64,000 nt of DNA from Haloarcula marina (GCF_024218775.1 NZ_CP100404.1:992001-1056000), one strand, 5' to 3'; shown: positions 1 through 9,484, counted from the first letter of the stretch. The notes: generated from the sequence alone by a model not told the origin. Made by a program: numbers and translations.

Positions 1-178
1 GTGGTCGGTCACGGTAGTTCCTCACCGGAACTCTCCGGCGGACCGTCCTCGTTATGCCGCTCCTACCCCTCGGCGGCGCGCGCCTCTGTTTCTCTCTTTT
101 CGACGCAATAGCTCTCCGTAGGACCCTCATCTCGACGAAATCGGGGGATTAAGTGCGGCCCGCGTCTGGGTTCGACCG
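1..178. other. Intergenic leader before the MFS gene
   Basis: No gene can be supported here. A minus-strand gene could begin just outside the window: a GTG on the minus strand at position 12 is in a plausible place, but only four codons are visible. ATTAAGTG near 146-153 lies about 28-32 nt before the ATG at 179 and is a reasonable TATA element for that gene. Confidence 0.4.
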
Positions 179-1525
179 ATGGGCACAGACCGCGCCAGCG
201 ACGGGGTGGACCTCCTCGACGCGTTCCGGCAGTTCTTCGCGCTCGAACGGGACGTGCTGGTGCTCTCGCTGTCGATGCTGGCGTTCTCGCTGGCCTTCCA
301 GATGACGAGTCGCTACATCCCCGAGTACATGCGCATCCTCGGGGCCAGTGCGGGCGTCATCGGCCTGTACGGGAGCGTCGGCAACCTCATCAGCGCCGTC
401 TACCCGTATCCCGGCGGGGCCGTCTCGGACCGCCTCGGTTCCCGATTCGCGCTGACGGCCTTCGCCGTGTTGGCGACGCTCGGGTTCGGTGTCTGGTACC
501 TCGCCGCCGTCGTCGGGTCCGTCGCCGTCGGCGGCCTGACCGTCCCGGCGTGGGCGTTCGTCTTCGTCGGTCTCTTCCTCGCGCAGGCGTGGAAATCGTT
601 CGGCCTCGGCGCGACGTTCGCCATCGTCAAACAGAGCGTGCCACCGGACCGACTGGCGATGGGGTTCGCGAGTACCGAGGTGTTCCGCCGACTGGGGTTC
701 CTCGTCGGACCGCTCGTCGCCGCCGGACTGCTCGCCGTCGCCCCCGCGTTCGTCGACGGGTTCCAACTCGTCTTGCTCGTGGCGGTGGCCTGCGGGGTGG
801 CCGCGACGGTGGCCCAGCACGTCCTCTACGACGCCAGCGAGGACTCGTTAGGGAAGTCCTTCGAGGGCGTCGGGCAGGTTATCGACGACCTGCGGGCGAT
901 GCCCGAGACGCTTCGGCCCTTGCTCGTCGCCGATACGCTGGTCCGGTTCGCCAACGGCATGGTGTACGTCTTCTTCGTCATCGTCGTCACGGACTTCCTC
1001 GCCGTCGGGTTCACGGGGTTCGGGTTCGACCTGCGACCCGACGCCTTCTTCGGAGTCTTGCTGGGCGTGGAGATGGTCGTCGCCATCATCTCGATGGTCC
1101 CCGTCTCGAAACTCGCGGAGAACGCCGGGCTGAAACCCGCTGTCGCGCTCGGGTTCTCGGTGTACGCGTTGTTCCCTCTCGTCCTCATCTACGCGCCCGC
1201 CGACCAGTGGATGCTGGTCGCCCTCTTCGCGTACTCCGGCCTCCGATTCGCGGGCCTGCCCGCGCACAAGGCGCTCATCGTCGGCCCGGCCGAACGCGAC
1301 GCGGGCGGCCGCGTCACCGGGAGTTACTACCTCGTCCGGAACACGCTCGTCATCCCGAGCGCCGCGCTCGGCGGGTGGCTCTACGGGAGTTCGTGGGCCG
1401 TCGACGTGGCCGGACGGACCCTCCGTGCCGGACCGGAACTGGCCTTCGGCGTCGCGTCTGTCGTCGGCGTCGTCGGCGTCGCGTACTTCCTCCTGTTCGG
1501 CGAGGAGTTCGAGGCCTACGAGTGA
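179..1525 (+). CDS. MFS-family transporter
   Basis: A 448-residue integral membrane protein with about 12 hydrophobic segments. The loop motif GAVSDRLGSR (about residues 80-89), after the second or third helix, is the major facilitator superfamily motif A (G-x-x-x-D-R-x-G-R-R type). An N-terminal cytoplasmic stretch of about 35 residues (DAFRQFFALERDV) precedes the first helix. The substrate cannot be read from the sequence; the general layout resembles drug/metabolite efflux MFS proteins. The gene stands alone, with its own AT-rich promoter upstream, and is followed by truD 42 nt later on the same strand. Confidence 0.88.
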   Translation: MGTDRASDGVDLLDAFRQFFALERDVLVLSLSMLAFSLAFQMTSRYIPEYMRILGASAGVIGLYGSVGNLISAVYPYPGGAVSDRLGSRFALTAFAVLATLGFGVWYLAAVVGSVAVGGLTVPAWAFVFVGLFLAQAWKSFGLGATFAIVKQSVPPDRLAMGFASTEVFRRLGFLVGPLVAAGLLAVAPAFVDGFQLVLLVAVACGVAATVAQHVLYDASEDSLGKSFEGVGQVIDDLRAMPETLRPLLVADTLVRFANGMVYVFFVIVVTDFLAVGFTGFGFDLRPDAFFGVLLGVEMVVAIISMVPVSKLAENAGLKPAVALGFSVYALFPLVLIYAPADQWMLVALFAYSGLRFAGLPAHKALIVGPAERDAGGRVTGSYYLVRNTLVIPSAALGGWLYGSSWAVDVAGRTLRAGPELAFGVASVVGVVGVAYFLLFGEEFEAYE

Positions 1526-1567
1526 GCGAACGCCAACGCTAAACCCGGCCCGCCGAACAGACCACCA

Positions 1568-2923
1568 ATGCGCGAAGCCCACCCGATAGAGCGAACGGTC
1601 GGCATGGAGTACTACGTCAGCGACGCCGACGGCGTGGGCGGCCGTCTCCGCGCATCGCCCGCGGATTTCCGGGTGACCGAACTGGAGGCGTTCGACACCG
1701 CGCCCGTCGACGCCGACACCGGCGGCTACCCCCATCTCGTCCTCCGGGTCGAACTGTCGAACTGGGACACGAACGACTTCGCCAGCGCGCTCTCCGATAG
1801 ACTCGGTATCTCGCGGGAGCGCGTCTCGTGGGCCGGAACGAAGGACAAGCGCGCCGTCACCCGACAACTGTTCTCGGTGAAGGGCGTCGGCCCCGCCGAC
1901 GTGCCCGAACTCGACGGCGCGGACATCGAGGTGGTGGGACGCGCGGGCCGCCCCGTCCTGTTCGGTGACCTCGCGGGAAACGCCTTCGACATCGTCGTTC
2001 GTGACGCCGACCATCCCGAGAACGCGGCGTCTGTCGTCGCGGACCTGCGGGCGTTCGCGGGCGGCGAGGAGACAGACACGCTCCCGAACGGCGAGACGGC
2101 CGTCGCCGTCCCGAACTACTTCGGCCAGCAGCGCTTCGGGTCGCGCCGCCCGGTCACCCACGAGGTGGGCCTCGCAATCGTCCGCGAAGATTGGGAGGGG
2201 GCGGTGTTGGCCTACGTGGGCAACCCCCACGAACGCGAACCCGAGGACACCCAAGCCGCGCGCGAATACGTCGACGAGACGCACGATTGGGCGGGTGCCT
2301 TGGACCGGCTGCCCCGTGCGCTGGGCTACGAGCGGTCGATGTGTCACACCCTCGTCGAGAACGGGGCCGAGGACCCCGAAGACTTCCGCGAGGCCGTCGA
2401 GACGCTGCCGACGAACCTCCAGACGCTGTTCGTCAACGCCGCCCAGTCGTACGTGTTCAACCGCATCCTCTCGGAGCGGTTGGAACGGGGGTTGCCGTTC
2501 GACCGGCCGGTGGCGGGGGACGTAGTGTGTTTCAGAGACAGCGACGCGCCCGCCGACCTGCCGCTCCCCGACACGGACCGCACCCAGCGCGTGACCGAAA
2601 AGCGCCTGCGGACCGTCGAGCGCCACTGCGAACGCGGCCGGGCGTTCGTCACCGCGCCGCTGGTCGGCACCGAGACGGACCTCGGCGAGGGCGAACCGGG
2701 CGAGATAGCGCGTGAGGTACTCGCCGACGTGGGCCTCGAACCGGCGGACTTCGACCTCCCCGGGGCGTTCGACAGCGAGGGGACCCGCCGGGCCGTCGCT
2801 GTGCGGACGAGCCTCGCCGTCGACCGGGACGGCGACGACCTCTCGTTCTCCTTTGCCTTGCCGAAGGGGAGTTACGCGACGGTCCTCCTGCGCGAGTTCC
2901 GGAAGGGCGACCCCGACGAGTAG
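1568..2923 (+). CDS. truD: tRNA pseudouridine(13) synthase TruD
   Basis: A 451-residue protein of the TruD family, which isomerises U13 of tRNA to pseudouridine. The signature [12 protein letters not shown] (about residues 93-104) carries the family's catalytic Asp. Other family hallmarks are FRVTELEAF near the N-terminus, [10 protein letters not shown] (about 178-187) and the C-terminal [14 protein letters not shown]. Archaeal TruD proteins are typically larger than bacterial ones and this length fits. The ATG at 1568 is used; a second in-frame Met (GMEYYV) lies 12 codons in and could be an alternative. The gene lies 42 nt after the MFS gene and 54 nt before the zinc-binding protein, so it may be read alone or with either. 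Confidence 0.93.
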   Translation: MREAHPIERTVGMEYYVSDADGVGGRLRASPADFRVTELEAFDTAPVDADTGGYPHLVLRVELSNWDTNDFASALSDRLGISRERVSWAGTKDKRAVTRQLFSVKGVGPADVPELDGADIEVVGRAGRPVLFGDLAGNAFDIVVRDADHPENAASVVADLRAFAGGEETDTLPNGETAVAVPNYFGQQRFGSRRPVTHEVGLAIVREDWEGAVLAYVGNPHEREPEDTQAAREYVDETHDWAGALDRLPRALGYERSMCHTLVENGAEDPEDFREAVETLPTNLQTLFVNAAQSYVFNRILSERLERGLPFDRPVAGDVVCFRDSDAPADLPLPDTDRTQRVTEKRLRTVERHCERGRAFVTAPLVGTETDLGEGEPGEIAREVLADVGLEPADFDLPGAFDSEGTRRAVAVRTSLAVDRDGDDLSFSFALPKGSYATVLLREFRKGDPDE

Positions 2924-2977
2924 TCGCGCGGGCACGAACCGTCTGGCTTATCCGGCCGAGCGACCCTACATCCGGTC

Positions 2978-3706
2978 ATGGAGTGTCGGCAGTGTGCGAC
3001 GCCGCTCGACCGCCCGGGCGATTACTGTCTGGTCTGTCACACTGCCAATACGGATGTCGTCGTCCTCGAACTGGGACGCGACAGAGCGACTGTCTCCTGT
3101 ATCGCCGAGGAGTCCGTCGTGGGTCAGCGGACGGTGACGACGACGCCCGAAGGCAACGACAGCGACGAGGCGGCCGTCGTCGAGTTGCGCAACTTCGCCG
3201 GACTGATCGCCGACGAGGTGCGGCGCAAGCGCCCCGAGGAGGTGTACGTCACCGGCGACCGGGACGTTATCGCCGCCGTGCGCGGGCAGTTACACTACGA
3301 GTTCTTCCGCGTCGAAGGGGACGACCCCGTCCAGCGGGTCATCGACCGACAGGGCGAGGCCGCCCTCGAAGTCGTCGACGCCGCGCCCGCCGAGAAACTG
3401 GGCGGCAGTCACTCGACGCTCATCGGCGGGCGGTCGGGCCAGCGGGCCATTCAGACCGTCGCGGGCCATCCGCACGTCAAGAAGGTCATCCCCGGCCCCA
3501 TCGACGCCGGTGGCTCTAGCTCTCGGACCGGCGTTCGGGCGAAGGCGACCCGCGCGGACAACAACGGTAACGTCCGCGTGCTCATCCGCGACGGGTCCAG
3601 CGTCCAGGAGAACCGCATCGTCACCACCGCCGGGGACCGCGAACTCGGCGAACACGTCCGCGCGGACCTCAACGAAGCGCTGCGCGAGGCCGAGTTACAG
3701 GACTGA
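2978..3706 (+). CDS. Zinc-ribbon protein, DUF2103 type
   Basis: A 242-residue protein that opens with a zinc-ribbon-like CxxC...CxxC (CRQC and CLVC, residues 3-21). It has a C-terminal conserved region with GGSHSTLIGGRSGQRA (about 147-162), VIPGPIDAGG and RADNNGNVRVLIRDGSSVQE, which I recall as the archaeal DUF2103 predicted metal-binding family. Function is unknown; the basic, nucleic-acid-like C-terminal region and its place beside truD suggest an RNA- or translation-linked role, but this is inference. A CTTAT element at 2947-2951, 31 nt before the ATG, supports this start and a near-leaderless transcript. Confidence 0.8.
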   Translation: MECRQCATPLDRPGDYCLVCHTANTDVVVLELGRDRATVSCIAEESVVGQRTVTTTPEGNDSDEAAVVELRNFAGLIADEVRRKRPEEVYVTGDRDVIAAVRGQLHYEFFRVEGDDPVQRVIDRQGEAALEVVDAAPAEKLGGSHSTLIGGRSGQRAIQTVAGHPHVKKVIPGPIDAGGSSSRTGVRAKATRADNNGNVRVLIRDGSSVQENRIVTTAGDRELGEHVRADLNEALREAELQD

Positions 3707-3721
3707 CGACGCCGAGGGCGC

Positions 3722-4063
3722 TCACTCTGCTTCTTCGAGCGCGGCCTCGTAGCTCGCTTCGAGAAACGGTGCGAGTCGCGCCGCGTCGCCCTCGTCGGCC
3801 GTCACCTGCACCCACTTCGTCACCGTCCGCTCGCCCGCCTGAAACGGCCCCGTCTCGAACGCCGCGTCCAGTTCCGTTCGGTGCGTCTCGGGGAGGCGCG
3901 TGAGGGCGACGCCATCGGTCACGACGACTGCGAACAGCGTCCCGTCGGCCCGATAGGACGGACAGCCGAACATCCGCTGCTCGGTCACCGACGGCCAGGC
4001 CGCCACGACGTCGTCGACGGCCGCCTTCAGCGCCGCGCCGGTCTCGGGGTCGTAGTACGTCAT
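3722..4063 (-). CDS. TfoX N-terminal-domain-like small protein
   Basis: A 113-residue protein with the TfoX_N-type core: TEQRMFGCPSYRADGTLFAVV (start of the beta-sheet, about residues 27-47) followed by LTRLPETHRTEL and a C-terminal WVQV segment. TfoX_N proteins are small, soluble and mostly of unknown biochemical role; the best-known member is the bacterial competence regulator TfoX/Sxy, but stand-alone N-domains like this are widespread and need not act in competence. It converges with the DUF2103-type gene (15-nt gap) and lies downstream of a membrane-protein gene on the same strand. Confidence 0.7.
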   Translation of the reverse strand: MTYYDPETGAALKAAVDDVVAAWPSVTEQRMFGCPSYRADGTLFAVVVTDGVALTRLPETHRTELDAAFETGPFQAGERTVTKWVQVTADEGDAARLAPFLEASYEAALEEAE

Positions 4064-4112
4064 CTCCGGACACTATGTTCGCTGGCTAACACGATAGTCG
4101 TGGCGGCGTCCG

Positions 4113-4715
4113 TCAGCCCACCGGGGTGCCGGTCGGGGCGTCCCACGACTGCCGCCGTGCGTCGAGTCCCAGCGGAATCGCGTGGAGCAGTGCCAGCAGG
4201 ACGAACGCCACCGATTCGAAACGCGCGAACGCGACGGTTCCGACCAGCAGGACCGAGAGCGCGACGAGGCCGGCGGCGAGGTAGCCACGGCCCCGGCCGC
4301 GCTGGCCTGCACCCGCCAGCAGGCCGCCGGTCCAGCAGTAGCCGACGGCCGCCGCGGCGACCCAGCCGTGCCAAAACGCCACCTGTCCGGGAACGAGGCC
4401 CGCGAGGCCCGCGAGCGACAGGGCCGTCGCGGCGCTGTTGACCGTCGCCCAGACGAACATCGCGTCCGAAAAGCGCGTCTCGTCGGGCCCGTGCAGGACG
4501 GTGAGAGCGGAGAACCCGGCGACGAGGACGACCCACAGCGCGACGGCGAGAAACGCGGCGCGCGGCGGGTCGACCCACGACAGTAGTTGGGTCCCGCCCC
4601 ATCCGAGGACGCCAGCCGTCGCGCCCGCCAACAGGAACTCCGATTCGGTGAGGCGGCCGCTGGTCGGCGGGGCGACGTACCGAAGCCGTGCCCGGAGGGA
4701 ATCTCCTGCGGACAT
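4113..4715 (-). CDS. Multipass membrane protein, unknown function
   Basis: A 200-residue protein beginning MSAGDSLRARLRYV, with about six hydrophobic helices rich in Ala, Leu, Val and Gly separated by short loops. No catalytic motif is recognisable. The open frame runs further upstream, but the extension is basic and low-complexity ([10 protein letters not shown]-like) and unlike a haloarchaeal protein, so the ATG at 4715 is chosen. It is followed by the TfoX-like gene 49 nt downstream on the same strand. I cannot assign a family. Confidence 0.7.
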   Translation of the reverse strand: MSAGDSLRARLRYVAPPTSGRLTESEFLLAGATAGVLGWGGTQLLSWVDPPRAAFLAVALWVVLVAGFSALTVLHGPDETRFSDAMFVWATVNSAATALSLAGLAGLVPGQVAFWHGWVAAAAVGYCWTGGLLAGAGQRGRGRGYLAAGLVALSVLLVGTVAFARFESVAFVLLALLHAIPLGLDARRQSWDAPTGTPVG

Positions 4716-4750
4716 CACCCTCCGTAGGGTCCCGACCGCCTTGGCTGTGC

Positions 4751-4975
4751 CTACGCCAACTCCGCGGCCAGCAGGAGGACGCTCGGCGCGGCCAGCAACA
4801 CGAGACCGGCCAGCATCAGCACGGCCGGGAGTACGAGGAGTCCCATCTCGGTGAACAGCCACAGTCCGAGTCCACCGAGTAGTACCAGTAGCCCCACGAC
4901 GCGGATGAGGCCGGTGACGATGCCCTCGAGTTCCGAGTCGGCGACGACGTCGACAACGTCGAGTGCTTCGTCCAT
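4751..4975 (-). CDS. Small two-helix membrane protein
   Basis: A 74-residue protein: an acidic soluble head ([20 protein letters not shown]) followed by two strongly hydrophobic segments, [19 protein letters not shown] and [20 protein letters not shown], joined by a very short turn. This is a hairpin membrane topology with no known motif. An in-frame ATG seven codons further upstream (4996) is possible. It sits 35 nt upstream of the larger membrane-protein gene on the same strand and may be co-transcribed with it. Its divergent neighbour is the rpl37ae operon. Confidence 0.65.
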   Translation of the reverse strand: MDEALDVVDVVADSELEGIVTGLIRVVGLLVLLGGLGLWLFTEMGLLVLPAVLMLAGLVLLAAPSVLLLAAELA

Positions 4976-5085
4976 TGCGGGCGACGGTTTCCCCACGGAG
5001 CCTGATAGTCGCTGTGGCTGTCCGCGCCCGTGGGGTCGCCTCTCACGGGCCCGTCAGGGGGCGGAAACGGGTTCGTCTCGAAGGG

Positions 5086-5090
5086 CTTAT
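5086..5090 (+). promoter_or_regulatory. CTTAT TATA-type element of the rpl37ae operon
   Basis: CTTAT lies 29-33 nt before the rpl37ae ATG, the same spacing as at several other genes here (for example 2947 before the gene at 2978). It places transcription start almost on the start codon, so the mRNA is probably leaderless. Confidence 0.5.
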
Positions 5091-5118
5091 GTGGCCGCTG
5101 TGCCGACCACAGAGTACT

Positions 5119-5394
5119 ATGGCCAACAAGAAGCGAACCGGGAGTGCTGGCCGATTCGGCGCTCGCTACGGTCGCGTCGCTCGCCGCCGCGTCGCCGAAA
5201 TCGAGTCGGAGATGAACGAAGACCACGCCTGCCCGAACTGCGGCGAGGACCGCGTCGACCGCCAAGGCACGGGCATCTGGCAGTGCAGCTACTGTGACTA
5301 CACGTTCACCGGTGGGAGCTACAAGCCCGAGACGCCCGGTGGCAAGACCGTCCGCCGCTCGATTCGCGCCGCGCTGGCCGAAGACGAGGAGTAA
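5119..5394 (+). CDS. rpl37ae: Large-subunit ribosomal protein eL43 (L37Ae)
   Basis: A 91-residue ribosomal protein with the C2C2 zinc ribbon CPNCGEDRV...WQCSYC (about residues 36-57) and the basic N-terminus [18 protein letters not shown] that contacts rRNA. Length and motif match archaeal L37Ae. The reading frame is open upstream to 4963, but that part is not conserved-looking and the ATG at 5119 has a well-placed TATA element. It is the first gene of the rpl37ae-rpoP-pcc1 cluster, an order widely kept in archaea that couples ribosome, RNA polymerase and tRNA-modification components. Confidence 0.96.
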   Translation: MANKKRTGSAGRFGARYGRVARRRVAEIESEMNEDHACPNCGEDRVDRQGTGIWQCSYCDYTFTGGSYKPETPGGKTVRRSIRAALAEDEE

Positions 5395-5420
5395 AGGACC
5401 TCGACCCCTATCTCTCAGCT

Positions 5421-5555
5421 ATGAGCTACAAGTGTTCACGCTGCAAGCGAGACGTAACACTCGACGAGTACGGTGGCGTCCGCTGTCCGTACTGCGGCCA
5501 CCGCGTCCTGCTGAAAGAGCGGTCGCCCGACGTCAAAGAAATCGACGTCAAGTGA
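5421..5555 (+). CDS. rpoP: DNA-directed RNA polymerase subunit Rpo12 (P)
   Basis: A tiny 44-residue subunit of archaeal RNA polymerase, homologous to eukaryotic Rpb12. It starts [12 protein letters not shown] and has the zinc ribbon CSRC (residues 5-8) and CPYCGHRVL (about 22-30), followed by the conserved C-terminal [11 protein letters not shown]. The start at 5421 is 26 nt after the rpl37ae stop; the TGA (5553-5555) overlaps the GTG start of the following pcc1. Translational coupling of rpoP and pcc1 is likely. Confidence 0.96.
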   Translation: MSYKCSRCKRDVTLDEYGGVRCPYCGHRVLLKERSPDVKEIDVK

Positions 5556-5803
5556 CGGCTCGACCCCACCGCACGCTTCTCACGTTTCGGTACGCCGACG
5601 AAGAGCGCGCGCGCCGCGTCGAGCGGAGCGTTCGGCCCGAATTGGGCGACATCGACGGCGACCGGGCGACGGCGACGCTCGCACGCGACGGCGCGACGCT
5701 CGAAGTCACCGTCCTCGCCGACGACCTCGTGGCCCTGCGGGCGGGGTGTAACACGTGGGCGACGCTGGTCGGCGTCGCCGAGGCGGCGGGCGGCATCGCG
5801 TAA
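5552..5803 (+). CDS. pcc1: KEOPS complex subunit Pcc1
   Basis: An 83-residue Pcc1-like protein, the dimerisation and tRNA-binding subunit of the KEOPS complex that makes the t6A37 modification of ANN-decoding tRNAs. The sequence starts at the GTG that overlaps the rpoP stop (GTGA) and reads [19 protein letters not shown]; the C-terminal [20 protein letters not shown] holds the hydrophobic helix characteristic of Pcc1. The open frame extends upstream through rpoP, but that is only a shadow. A run of six T at 5816-5821, 13 nt after the stop, probably ends the operon transcript. Confidence 0.87.
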   Translation: MTARPHRTLLTFRYADEERARRVERSVRPELGDIDGDRATATLARDGATLEVTVLADDLVALRAGCNTWATLVGVAEAAGGIA

Positions 5804-5815
5804 CGACGGGCGTGA

Positions 5816-5821
5816 TTTTTT
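5816..5821 (+). terminator. T-tract terminator after pcc1
   Basis: Six consecutive T residues start 13 nt after the pcc1 stop codon. Archaeal RNA polymerase terminates at such tracts without requiring a hairpin, and the next gene has its own promoter 25 nt further on. Confidence 0.55.
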
Positions 5822-5844
5822 GCTCCTGCTGTGATCTAGTCGAC

Positions 5845-5853
5845 AGTATATAG
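5845..5853 (+). promoter_or_regulatory. TATA box of the multi-PAS regulator gene
   Basis: AGTATATAG lies in an AT-rich patch about 35-43 nt before the first GTG (5888) and 47-55 nt before the second (5900). It predicts transcription start around 5875-5880, giving a very short leader. Confidence 0.6.
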
Positions 5854-5887
5854 TTCACAGAGATTGTTGGTCCAGTAACATCACTCG

Positions 5888-8800
5888 GTGTGTCAATTCG
5901 TGACAGAACGACCATCTCACGACGACCGTTCGGCGGTTCATCGGGACGCGTCTCGGTCGCAAGCGCCAATCGACATCCTCTACGTCGATAGCGACGCGGC
6001 GACGCGGGAGGCGGTAGCGGCGACGATGGACGAGTCGCATCCGGCCGCCGTCGTCACCACTGCCGAGAGTCTCGACGCGGCCGTCGAAGCGGTGACGGCG
6101 GACCCACCGTCGTGTTTGGTCGTCGACCCCGTCGGCGTCGAGGCGTCGGTGCGATTCCTCAGGGAGACGGATGTCCCGGTCGTCCTCTACACCGACCGCG
6201 ACCCGTCCGAACTCGACGACCGCATCCTCTCGGCGGCGTCGACGGTGGTCGAGAAGGCGTCTGACGGCGGGGGGTTACTCGCCGAGAAGGCCGTGAGCGC
6301 CGCGACGTCATCGGCCGACCGGCGCGAATACACCATCGACAACGCCCTCGACACCATCGACGCGGAGGCCGACACCGACCTGTCGGTCCTCGTCGACGGC
6401 GAGAGGGTGGCGTGGTCGAGTCGGCCGCTCGAAACGCTACTCGGGAGCGACGCGACGGGCGAGACGTTCTACGAGCGATTGGCGTCGGTGACGAAGGGGG
6501 GATACGGGACCGACGCGCCCGTGGCGTCGCTTCGACGGGACCCGAGCGAACCGGTGACGCTTTCCGTGACCGTCGATGGGGACCAGCGATGGCTCCGCTG
6601 TCGGGGACACGACCTGCCCGAATCCGCGGGGTCGCATCGGCTGTTCCACCTGACGGACATCACCGAGCGGGTCCACAGAGAGTCCCACCGCGAGTTACTG
6701 GCCGTACTCACCAAGCACGCACAGGACGGCCTGTACACGCTGGACAAACACGGCGTCATCGACTTCTGCAACGAGTCGTTCGCCGAGATGCTCGGGTACG
6801 AACCGGCGGAGTTACAGGGCCGTCACGCGGCCGTCACGCTCGCGCCGGGGGAACTCGAACGCGGCCAGCGAACGATATCGGAGTTGCTGGCGGCCGACAG
6901 CGACGAGACGACCGTCGACCTCACGTTCGTCCACCGGGACGGCACGGAGTTCGAGGTGTCTATTCACTACACGCTCCTGCGGGACGACGACGGGGTCTAC
7001 CGCGGACTGATGGGCGTCGCGCGAGACGTGACCGAGCGAAAACGCCGCGAGCACGAACTCCGACGCTGGAAAGAGTTGTTCGACGGCCTCGTGGAGAACT
7101 TCCCCAACGGCGGCGTGTTCATCTTCGACGAGGAGATGCGGTACATCGCGGCTGGCGGGGAGGACTTAGACGACGTGGGCCTCGGCGCGGACGACTTCGT
7201 CGGCCGGACGCCGAGAGAGGTGTTCCCGCCGGAGAACGCCGAACTACTGGAGGCGGCGTACGCGTCGGCCCTAAACGGCGAGAGCGACGCCTTCGAAGAC
7301 GAGTTCCTCGGACGGGAGTACCACGTCCAGACGATGCCGATAGGCAGTCCGGACGGCCACAGGATGGGGATGGGCGTCGCACAGAACATCTCCGAACGGG
7401 TCCAGCGCGAACGCGACCTAGAGCACTCGAACACCCTGCTCTCGACGCTGTTCGACGCACTCCCCGTCGGTATCCTCGTCGAGGGTCCCGACCGGGAGAT
7501 TCTGACGGCCAACGAGCGCTTCGTCGACCTCTTCGGGATATCGGCGTCACCGTCGGAACTCGAAGGGACGGACTGCGCCGAGAGCGTCGAGCGAGTGAGC
7601 GAACTCTTCGCGGACCCCGAGGCGTTCCGCGACGGCATCGAGCGTCACCTGGACGAGCGGGACCCGACGGTGGACGAATCGTTCGAACTGGTCGACGGTC
7701 GGACGGTCGAGCGGAGCTATCTCCCCATGGAACTGCCACGAGGGAACGGTAACCTCTGGCTGTACCGCGACGTGACCGACCGGACCGAGCGTCAGCGAGA
7801 ACTCGAACGGACCAGCGAGCGCCTCTCGTTGGCGCTCGAAGGTGCGGACGTGGGTATCTGGGACTGGGACCTCGAATCGGACGTGGTGACCGTCGACAAC
7901 CGCTGGGCCGAGATGCTGGGGTACGACTGGGACGACCACGCAGACATCCTCGCGGAACCGACAGCCCTCATCCATCCGGAGGACGAGGCGGACGTAGAGG
8001 CCAGGCTCGACCTGGTGCTCGACGGTGAGGCCGAGACGTACCAGAGCGAACATCGGATACTGTCGGCCAGCGGCGAGTACAGGTGGGTTCGCGGCACCGG
8101 CCGCGTCGTCTCGCGCGACGAGGACGGCGAACCGCTTCGCGCTGTCGGTATCGACCAAGACATCACCTACCGGAAAGAGCGCCAGCAGCAACTCGAAGCA
8201 CAGCGGGACGAACTGGCGAGGCTGACACAGACCCATCGACTCATCCACGACGTCATCGGTGCGCTCGGGTCGGCCGCGACGCGCGAGGAGATACAGCAGA
8301 CGGTCTGTGAGCGACTGGTCGCGTCGGACCTCTACGAACTCGCGTGGGTCGGCGAGCGCGACAGGCCGAGAAACGTGCTGTTGCCGGTGGTGTCGGCGGG
8401 GCGCGACGATGGGTACCTCGACATCGTCGCCGACCGCGCAACGGAAGAGGACCAAACCACCGACCCGGGACTGACCGCGATAGCGTCCGGGGAGGCACAG
8501 GTTATCGACGACATCACCACCGACAGGCGCATGGCGAAGTGGCGGACCGAAGCGCTGGCTCGGAACTTCCGGTCCGCGGCGGTCATCCCGCTCCGACACG
8601 ACCAGGTCGTTCACGCCGCCCTCGTCGTCTACGCCAACCGGCGCGGGGCGTTTACCGACCGCGTCGTCGAGGCCTTTACCGTCCTCGGCGAGATGGTCGG
8701 GTTCGCGTTCAGCGCCGTCCAGAATCGGAACCTGCTCACCAGCGACCGGTTCCTCGAAATGGAGTTTCAGACGGAGTCGAGCGACTCCGTCCTCCTCTCC

Positions 8801-9394
8801 GTCGCGGCGGAACACGGCTGTCGGTTCGAGTCCGCCGGGAGCGTGAACCTCGGAGACGAGACGCTCCAGTATCTCTCGGTCGAGGGCGCGTCGCCAGCGG
8901 CCGTTCTCGACAGTTTCCACTCGCGCCCGGCGGTAATCGAGGGGCGGGTCATCCGTAGTTCCGGGGAGACAGGCGTCATCGAAATCCTGCTCACAGAGAA
9001 GTACCAATCGGCGCTGTTGGACGCGGGGGCACGGCTCAGGGACTTCGTCGTCGACGACGGGCACTTTACGCTCACGGTCGAAGCGCCGACCGACGCCGAC
9101 CCGTGGACGATACAGCAGACGCTCCTCGACCACGTGCCAGGCCTGCGACTCGTCTCGAAACAGGAGCGGCAGCAGCGCCCGACCGAACCGGCCGATAGCT
9201 CGTCGCTCCGCGACAGGTTGACCGACCGGCAACTGGAGGTCCTGCAAGCGGCGTACCTCGCGGGCTACTACGAGTGGCCGCGGGACACGACCGCCGAGCA
9301 ACTCGCGGACACGCTGGACATCGCCTCGCCGACCCTCCACCAGCACCTCCGACGGGCCGAACGGAACCTGTTCGATGCCCTCCTCGACCTGTGA
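5888..9394 (+). CDS. Multi-PAS/GAF regulator with HTH_10 domain (Bat-like)
   Basis: An 1168-residue cytoplasmic sensor-regulator. Order of parts: a receiver-like N-terminal domain (about 27-125, IDILYVDSD...VVLYTDRD), a divergent PAS-like region (about 150-260), four clearer PAS/PAC units (about 270-390, 395-510, 515-635, 640-770; note FCNESFAEMLGYEPAEL and WDLESDVVTVDNRWAEMLGY), a GAF domain (about 780-930), a bacterio-opsin-activator domain (about 950-1090) and a C-terminal HTH_10 (LTDRQLEVLQAAYLAGYYEW...SPTLHQHLRRAE, about 1105-1160). Such haloarchaeal Bat-type proteins regulate transcription in response to redox or light; here the target is unknown. No transmembrane segments or histidine kinase are seen. 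Start is GTG at 5888 or 5900 (VTERPSHDD). Confidence 0.9.
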   Translation: MCQFVTERPSHDDRSAVHRDASRSQAPIDILYVDSDAATREAVAATMDESHPAAVVTTAESLDAAVEAVTADPPSCLVVDPVGVEASVRFLRETDVPVVLYTDRDPSELDDRILSAASTVVEKASDGGGLLAEKAVSAATSSADRREYTIDNALDTIDAEADTDLSVLVDGERVAWSSRPLETLLGSDATGETFYERLASVTKGGYGTDAPVASLRRDPSEPVTLSVTVDGDQRWLRCRGHDLPESAGSHRLFHLTDITERVHRESHRELLAVLTKHAQDGLYTLDKHGVIDFCNESFAEMLGYEPAELQGRHAAVTLAPGELERGQRTISELLAADSDETTVDLTFVHRDGTEFEVSIHYTLLRDDDGVYRGLMGVARDVTERKRREHELRRWKELFDGLVENFPNGGVFIFDEEMRYIAAGGEDLDDVGLGADDFVGRTPREVFPPENAELLEAAYASALNGESDAFEDEFLGREYHVQTMPIGSPDGHRMGMGVAQNISERVQRERDLEHSNTLLSTLFDALPVGILVEGPDREILTANERFVDLFGISASPSELEGTDCAESVERVSELFADPEAFRDGIERHLDERDPTVDESFELVDGRTVERSYLPMELPRGNGNLWLYRDVTDRTERQRELERTSERLSLALEGADVGIWDWDLESDVVTVDNRWAEMLGYDWDDHADILAEPTALIHPEDEADVEARLDLVLDGEAETYQSEHRILSASGEYRWVRGTGRVVSRDEDGEPLRAVGIDQDITYRKERQQQLEAQRDELARLTQTHRLIHDVIGALGSAATREEIQQTVCERLVASDLYELAWVGERDRPRNVLLPVVSAGRDDGYLDIVADRATEEDQTTDPGLTAIASGEAQVIDDITTDRRMAKWRTEALARNFRSAAVIPLRHDQVVHAALVVYANRRGAFTDRVVEAFTVLGEMVGFAFSAVQNRNLLTSDRFLEMEFQTESSDSVLLSVAAEHGCRFESAGSVNLGDETLQYLSVEGASPAAVLDSFHSRPAVIEGRVIRSSGETGVIEILLTEKYQSALLDAGARLRDFVVDDGHFTLTVEAPTDADPWTIQQTLLDHVPGLRLVSKQERQQRPTEPADSSSLRDRLTDRQLEVLQAAYLAGYYEWPRDTTAEQLADTLDIASPTLHQHLRRAERNLFDALLDL

Positions 9395-9484
9395 GCGACC
9401 CGTCGGCGCCAGTCCTCGGGACGGGCCTAGAAACCTAGGTGGAAGGTTGATGTGGCACTGTGATAGTCGTTTTCGTGGTCGTCC

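Noticed and set aside
848-2935. A 695-codon open frame antisense to the MFS gene end and truD
   Set aside because: It is the mirror of GC-rich coding DNA: low-complexity Arg/Val/Asp composition, no domain, and it lies across two well-supported genes.
4963-5118. An upstream extension of the rpl37ae frame
   Set aside because: The added 52 residues are not ribosomal-protein-like, and the TATA element at 5086 lies inside that extension.
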